Source of the DNA: Watersipora subatra
Taxonomy: Eukaryota; Bryozoa; Gymnolaemata; Cheilostomatida; Watersiporidae
Length of the DNA: 64,000 nucleotides
NCBI RefSeq assembly: GCF_963576615.1
Contig: NC_088711.1
Span: forward strand, 36,692,121-36,756,120
Direction: 5' to 3'
This document shows positions 60,501 through 64,000 of this stretch, in pieces (position 1 is the stretch's first letter; each line of letters begins with the position of its first letter). A program made the translations under genes and the position numbers. The notes below the pieces were generated by a model that was not told the DNA's origin, did not search any database, and saw only the letters and a list, made by a program, of their open reading frames with translations.

Positions 60501-63126
60501 CAATACAGTTATTTGGTATCAAAAGATTCACCATATCTTACTCTGCTGTGTTGTAGGTGCAAAATATGTGGAAATGTGATTACAAGCTCTTAAAAGCTAA
60601 AAAACGAACAGTTAATCGCCGCCATCACAAAACCGCCGTAGGTTAGAACCTCTTTCCAAAACAACTCAAATGGGATGTAGATGAACAAGATGGCTTCTGT
60701 TTACACTTTCATGCAACCTCATTCGTCAAAATATTTTCGCAAATATACTTCACGCATTCAATAAAACCATGTCTATTGTTTTTATGCATCTATTTTATCG
60801 TCATTGTAATGCTGTCACTTTTAGCACTGATATTTTATAACTTACCGTGAAAATTCGTTTAATTTTTTAACCTTAGCTCGAAGGAGCACATATCATTGTC
60901 TGATAAACATGACGAGCCTGTTGGTCACCTGTGATAATCGAAAAATACTGCAGAAATTATTCGCGCTGTTTGGCAGGAAGTATGGGTCACATGATCAGAT
61001 TACAATTAGACGATTAGACCAAGCCGAAACAAAACTGTAAAGTAGCGAGCATCTATATTTAAAACAGGGTCTTCGATAAAACCCGAGGTGTTTGTCATAA
61101 ACTAGTGCTACGAGAAGTTTTATATTGAGCCTTTTATTGGTCTTTAATTCTACATGAAAACATCACGTGTCAAAACAGTAACCAAATGGATTAACTACGT
61201 CAGAAAAACAAACTGATTCCGATCTACGGCGGTTTCGTGATGGCGGCGATTAACTGTTCGTTTTTGAGCTTTTATTAGCTTGCAATCACATTTCCACATA
61301 TTTTGCACCTACAACACAACAGAGCAAGACATGGTGAATCTTTTGATACCAAATAACTGTAACGTGAATTTTGTTGCAAGTCAACCTTTAAGCTACACTG
61401 ATTATAGCTACAACACTCCAATGTAAGGCCTCCAAAACCTGATGGACTCTTGGCCTGTCAATACTGTTACAAGTCTGGAGCTAGCCAGAGCTGTACATTT
61501 ATGTATTGGCAAGAGTTGAGTGAAGCCCCCTCTCCCCATACACCATGCGAGTCGACTTACCCTCCTGGCTATTAACAACATGGCCGATTTAGACTTGACC
61601 GAAGCGATGTCCCCAACAGCAATGCCAATCATCAGGTTCATCAGCGCTATTGGCACGATGACCATAAACAGCCCAATCAGTACAAGATTATCAATGTAGA
61701 ATGGTCCCGTGTTGCCAATGACGAATCTATCGACAAATGAGAGCTCTCCTAGCGCCATGTTCATCGTGCTCAGAAGTCCCAAGTACGGAGAAGTAAACTC
61801 TGGCTATAACACAATAAATTGGTAAGCTGATCACCTTGTAAACGCTTGCTGGTTGTAATCTAGCTGGCTGTTAACAAACATGATATTTTATGGACTGCAA
61901 CGTCTTATTTAGATCAACAAGAGATACTTGAAAACGTGTTGACTCGAATAATACATATTTATCACATCAGAATAATTGCTAGAGTTTTCATCTCTTTTGA
62001 AAACTTATTATATACGACTTTGAAAAATGATAAGTACTTCCTAAATGAGGTGATAGTCATGTTTGTAACAGAATAATGATCAATTGAAAGTCCAGTTACT
62101 GTGGAGTTGAGTGAGATGCTATTCTGCTGATCTTTTGATTAACAGTATCAAAGGATATTATTTTCTGCTATGCAGTATGCTATTTATGTAAGACTATAGA
62201 ATATCATGCAGGCTTGAATGAGTGAGTCTAAAATGTATACAACTCGCAACATTACAAGAGATTTCTTGATGGATATGTACAAGTGGAAGTACATGTACTA
62301 CTACTAACACAGTACTCCTGCTAGTACTCTTACTAGCACTTATACTAGCAATCATACTAACACTTGTACTTCTACTTGTACTAGTACTTGTAATAATACT
62401 AGTAAATGTACTATTACATGTACTCGCAATTGTAGAAGTAATGGCAGTCTAACTATCATTTGTTCTTGCACAAGTTCTAGCGCATGTGTTACAGTAAACT
62501 TGTACTAGTACTAGTACTGGTACAGTAATACTATAACAATTAACAATACAAGCCTGTGGAGTCTGAGTGTAGGCATACTTACAGCTCGATGTTGAGTAAC
62601 AGAAAAACACCAAGCAAATGCTGTTAAGAACAGTATCATAACCAACAGTGTCTGAAACAAAACATGTTAGCATTTGTAAAGCAACTTATTTTCTAAATAA
62701 ATTTATTTTTTATTCTAAAACATTAAAATAATTCACAAATATCTTCATTCACTTCGCATTAGTCTATCTTCGACTATTCAGCCAATTAAAATGAGCAATT
62801 CATAAATGTGTTTTGGTTGGATTACGCTTTATATCAGCTAGTCACATTTCTACATAAATAAAATATAAATACTAGTACATACTATAATACTAGTAATTTA
62901 AATAACAAGTGAGCCAAACACTACTTAGAAGTAATAGAGATGGCATTTCAAGGTAAGCGAATAAAAGTGCAGAGTTACTAAAGGAGAAAACAAGCTATTC
63001 AATATTCAAGGTAACTATTGAGGGGAAACTCATTTTAGTCTGAGTTTCTATTAAAGAATTCATACCTGCAGGACACTCTTAAGAACTTTGATGAGCATGG
63101 CTGTGTAGTCTCCTAGCATTGGAATC
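51457..63126 (-). CDS. TRPA1-like: TRPA-type cation channel, 3' part (gene 2, partial)
   Basis: Six exons read in one frame for 231 residues: S4-S5 linker, S5, pore and S6, TRP-like segment and C-terminal coiled coil. The N-terminal ankyrins and S1-S4 lie beyond base 64000. Exon order, four exon lengths (61, 69, 243, 114 nt) and all phases equal those of gene 1, so this is a tandem paralogue. Identity is about 70% in the pore/S6 exon and far lower in the TRP-like exon, so the duplication is old. No stop or frameshift is seen. The last coiled-coil exon is shorter than in gene 1. The second-last donor (gttggt) is weak. Introns hold a hAT transposon, a 2.5-kb TTAA element and an 0.9-kb TTAA MITE. 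Confidence 0.9.
51555..51645. repeat. ~37-bp tandem repeat, 2.5 copies
   Basis: Units of TATAATATCACACCAGAG plus AACACATGTAAGA, 20 bp from the acceptor of the last gene 2 exon. Confidence 0.85.
52142..52269 (-). CDS. TRPA1-like: TRPA gene 2 exon, coiled-coil start
   Basis: 128 nt, acceptor atttcag, phase 0 in, phase 2 out. Encodes FKLATRKAVYEKSSGW and DTVKLLQENLELANTK. The donor reads gttggt, a poor match, but frame and the gene 1 counterpart support it. If it fails to splice, the frame runs 9 more codons to a stop, giving a channel without the last heptads. Confidence 0.82.
52435..52805. mobile_element. SINE-like repeat copy
   Basis: Holds the clearest antisense tRNA-like head of the window: on the minus strand a TAGATTAGCTTGTTAG A box side and GAGTTCAAATCC B box. 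Ends TAGTACAATGCCAGACATTC. Confidence 0.65.
53184..55140 (-). pseudogene. hAT transposase pseudogene (GTF2IRD2/SCAND3-like group)
   Basis: Starts with a BED-type zinc finger (CLICNN ... HYTQNH), then the transposase core: ESFSVAEDESTDINDAAQLS, SVATDGAPAMVGVYSGFI, IAFHCIIHESILCAQLK, NVRWLSKGK, VWTVRQHIEQFL, DMAFLTDILAHLNDLNLKLQ, and the C-terminal dimerisation block EKYPMLCNMAVHLLTFFGTT, YLCESMFSKL, RYRSVLTEEHTQQLL. Broken by a stop before the zinc finger, a one-base insertion after NVRWLSKGK, TGA in place of the Trp of the GFW motif and a frameshift after FIKK. A 140-nt GT-AG interval (54021-54160) splits the frame exactly at NVR/WLS and looks like an intron. Confidence 0.88.
55274..55674. 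mobile_element. inverted-repeat element nested in the hAT transposon (~400 bp)
   Basis: Ends TACCGTACCTTTTGGACTAT and, in reverse, TACCGTACTTTTCAGACTAT. Inside is a second palindrome around GCGCATTAAC ... GTTAATGCGC. No coding frame. Confidence 0.65.
56790..56903 (-). CDS. TRPA1-like: TRPA gene 2 exon, TRP-like segment
   Basis: 114 nt, acceptor gtttcag, donor gtaagg, phase 0. Encodes CQRQAMKFMLKRWYADGITI and YPNR, aligned without gaps to gene 1 exon 21. The long intron before it carries a 2.5-kb TTAA element. Confidence 0.88.
57220..59741. mobile_element. TTAA-flanked 2.5-kb element, non-coding
   Basis: TTAA at 57216-57219 and 59742-59745. Ends AGATGTGATTGCGTCAAA and, in reverse, AGATGTGATTGCATCAAA. 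The right sub-terminal part resembles the family 2 MITEs (AGATTAAAAT.GAC ... GCTCAG). No transposase frame was seen, so it is non-autonomous or gutted. Lies in the gene 2 intron after the pore exon. Confidence 0.7.
60090..60330. repeat. diverged repeat of the GTGTACACAGGCTAAAGC type
   Basis: Two to three loose units (ATAGTGTATACAAGCTGAGG, GTGTACACAGGCTAAAGCTA, GTGTATATAGACTGAGGGTA) related to the repeat at 29590-29710 in gene 1. Confidence 0.6.
60478..61387. mobile_element. TTAA MITE, family 1, copy E (910 bp)
   Basis: TTAA at 60474-60477 and 61388-61391, same ends and interior orientation as copy A. Ends 173 bp from the pore exon of gene 2. Confidence 0.92.
61561..61803 (-). CDS. TRPA1-like: TRPA gene 2 exon, pore helix and S6
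   Basis: 243 nt, acceptor gttatag, donor gtaagt, phase 0. GLLSTMNMALGELSFVDRF is identical to gene 1; S6 is LVLIGLFMVIVPIALMNLMI followed by GIAVGDI. The filter also has Glu. The pore-helix part is unusually similar to gene 1 at the nucleotide level. Confidence 0.95.
62295..62530. repeat. ACTAGTACTTGTA-type simple repeat
   Basis: Short degenerate units of ACTAGTACTTGT and ACTAGCACTTAT across about 230 bp, next to the S5 exon of gene 2. Confidence 0.8.
62583..62651 (-). CDS. TRPA1-like: TRPA gene 2 exon, S5
   Basis: 69 nt, acceptor tttcag, donor gtaagt, phase 0. Encodes TLLVMILFLTAFAWCFSVTQ then HRA. Amino acids match gene 1 exon 19 well, while synonymous positions are largely different. Confidence 0.9.
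63066..63126 (-). CDS. TRPA1-like: TRPA gene 2 exon, S4-S5 linker
   Basis: 61 nt, acceptor tggcag, donor gtatga, phase 2 in, phase 0 out. Encodes IPMLGDYTAMLIKVLKSVLQ, matching gene 1 exon 18. The S3-S4 exon that should precede it is not in the last 870 bases. Confidence 0.87.
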
Positions 63127-63479
63127 CTGCCATGTACAAAATACGGAGTTATAATAATTTGTGTACTAGTTGAATGCAGGCATTGCACGAGTAATAAAAA
63201 ATTTTTTTGTACAGAAAGTTGATGTTTAATCATATCGTATACAATATTCACTATTCCAACTTTTAAATAAAGCTGTTTGTTTATTTCTATGCGTGCTGTA
63301 AGTTTAATTAAGTTTATTCTATATATACTTATATTTATAGCATTTTGGGAAGTCTGTGGACATATTTTTCTTCTAGTAAAATTTTTCAGTTTAGGAAATT
63401 GTTCAACCAACTGAGTGAAGCGTGAAGCCTGGGGATTTCAACCAATCGCTATTGAAGATTGGCAGATGTAGTAAGTATG

Positions 63480-63640
63480 TGTACAATCATTCCATAGTAT
63501 GGCAAGTTGGCCGTATGTTGTAGCGGTTAGTACGCCGGTCTGAAAAACCGGGATTTCCAAGTTCAAACAGTGCGAAGCAGATTTTTCATTCCTATATTTT
63601 AATTGCTATGACTGGACACACAAATGACAGACAAACAAAA
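63480..63640 (+). mobile_element. tRNA-derived SINE
   Basis: tRNA-like head GTAGCGGTTAGTACGCCGGT with AAGTTCAAACAGTGCG, close to the copy at 44505-44670 (GTTAGTGCGCCGGTCTG). Confidence 0.6.
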
Positions 63641-63647
63641 ACTGAGA

Positions 63648-63676
63648 TTTATATATATATATATATATATATATCT
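63648..63676. repeat. TA microsatellite
   Basis: Run of TA dinucleotides at the end of the SINE. Confidence 0.85.
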
Positions 63677-64000
63677 ATAGATTATATTATGGTACCATCG
63701 CACTTGTGTGCCATTATGCCAGTTTTTCCCCAACAAACAAGAATTCTTACCAATATTGTGTGCCATTATAACTTTAAGGTGGCATTCATATCACACAGAC
63801 ACAAGCTCCCACTATCAAACTTTGCTGGTAGGTTTGCTTTTTCTGACTTACAATAAGACACAAGTCACCTGCTTCCACTGTCAACAAGAGACAAGGATTG
63901 TCTGTTGTTGACACTACATACAGCCAATGAAATTAAAGATATTCATAATCATATGGAGTTTCTTTGTCAATTTAAGAATAAGTTATTGTTTGAAACATGT

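Overview
The window looks like AT-rich nuclear DNA from an invertebrate animal. It has small exons with GT-AG introns, many tandem repeats inside introns, tRNA-derived SINEs, a decayed LINE, a hAT transposon and TTAA-flanked MITEs. A spiralian (lophotrochozoan) is my best guess, from the repeat style and the channel sequence, but no marker here settles the phylum.

The main content is two TRPA-type ion channel genes, head to tail on the minus strand. Gene 1 appears complete: 23 coding exons from the ATG at 48319 to the stop at 6416. All exon phases fit, giving 3276 nt and 1091 residues. The protein has about 15 ankyrin repeats (residues ~45-570), a linker that carries the electrophile-sensor cysteines in vertebrate TRPA1, six transmembrane segments with a pore helix (~670-960), a TRP-like segment and a C-terminal coiled coil. 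Gene 2 lies upstream. Only its last six coding exons are inside the window (63126 down to 51457), from the S4-S5 linker to the stop; the rest lies beyond base 64000. The two genes share intron positions and phases. They are clearly diverged, except for an 81-nt stretch over the pore helix that is nearly identical.

Layout: 1-6415 is 3' flank of gene 1, with a hAT-type non-autonomous element, an isolated plus-strand exon-like segment and a dead LINE. 6416-48319 is gene 1. 48320-51456 is the intergenic spacer, with a TATA-like promoter, a SINE and a 31-bp array. 51457-64000 is the 3' half of gene 2, whose introns hold a 2.9-kb hAT element with an 8-bp target duplication, a 2.5-kb TTAA element and an 0.9-kb TTAA MITE.

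The most unusual feature is in the introns. Several minisatellites of gene 1 begin exactly at the 5' splice site of an exon, and their units repeat the donor sequence (exons 7, 8, 11 and 22). Other introns carry private minisatellites of about 20-60 bp. Coordinates of exons come from reading splice sites, frame and paralogue comparison by eye; boundaries of repeats are approximate unless a target-site duplication is given.
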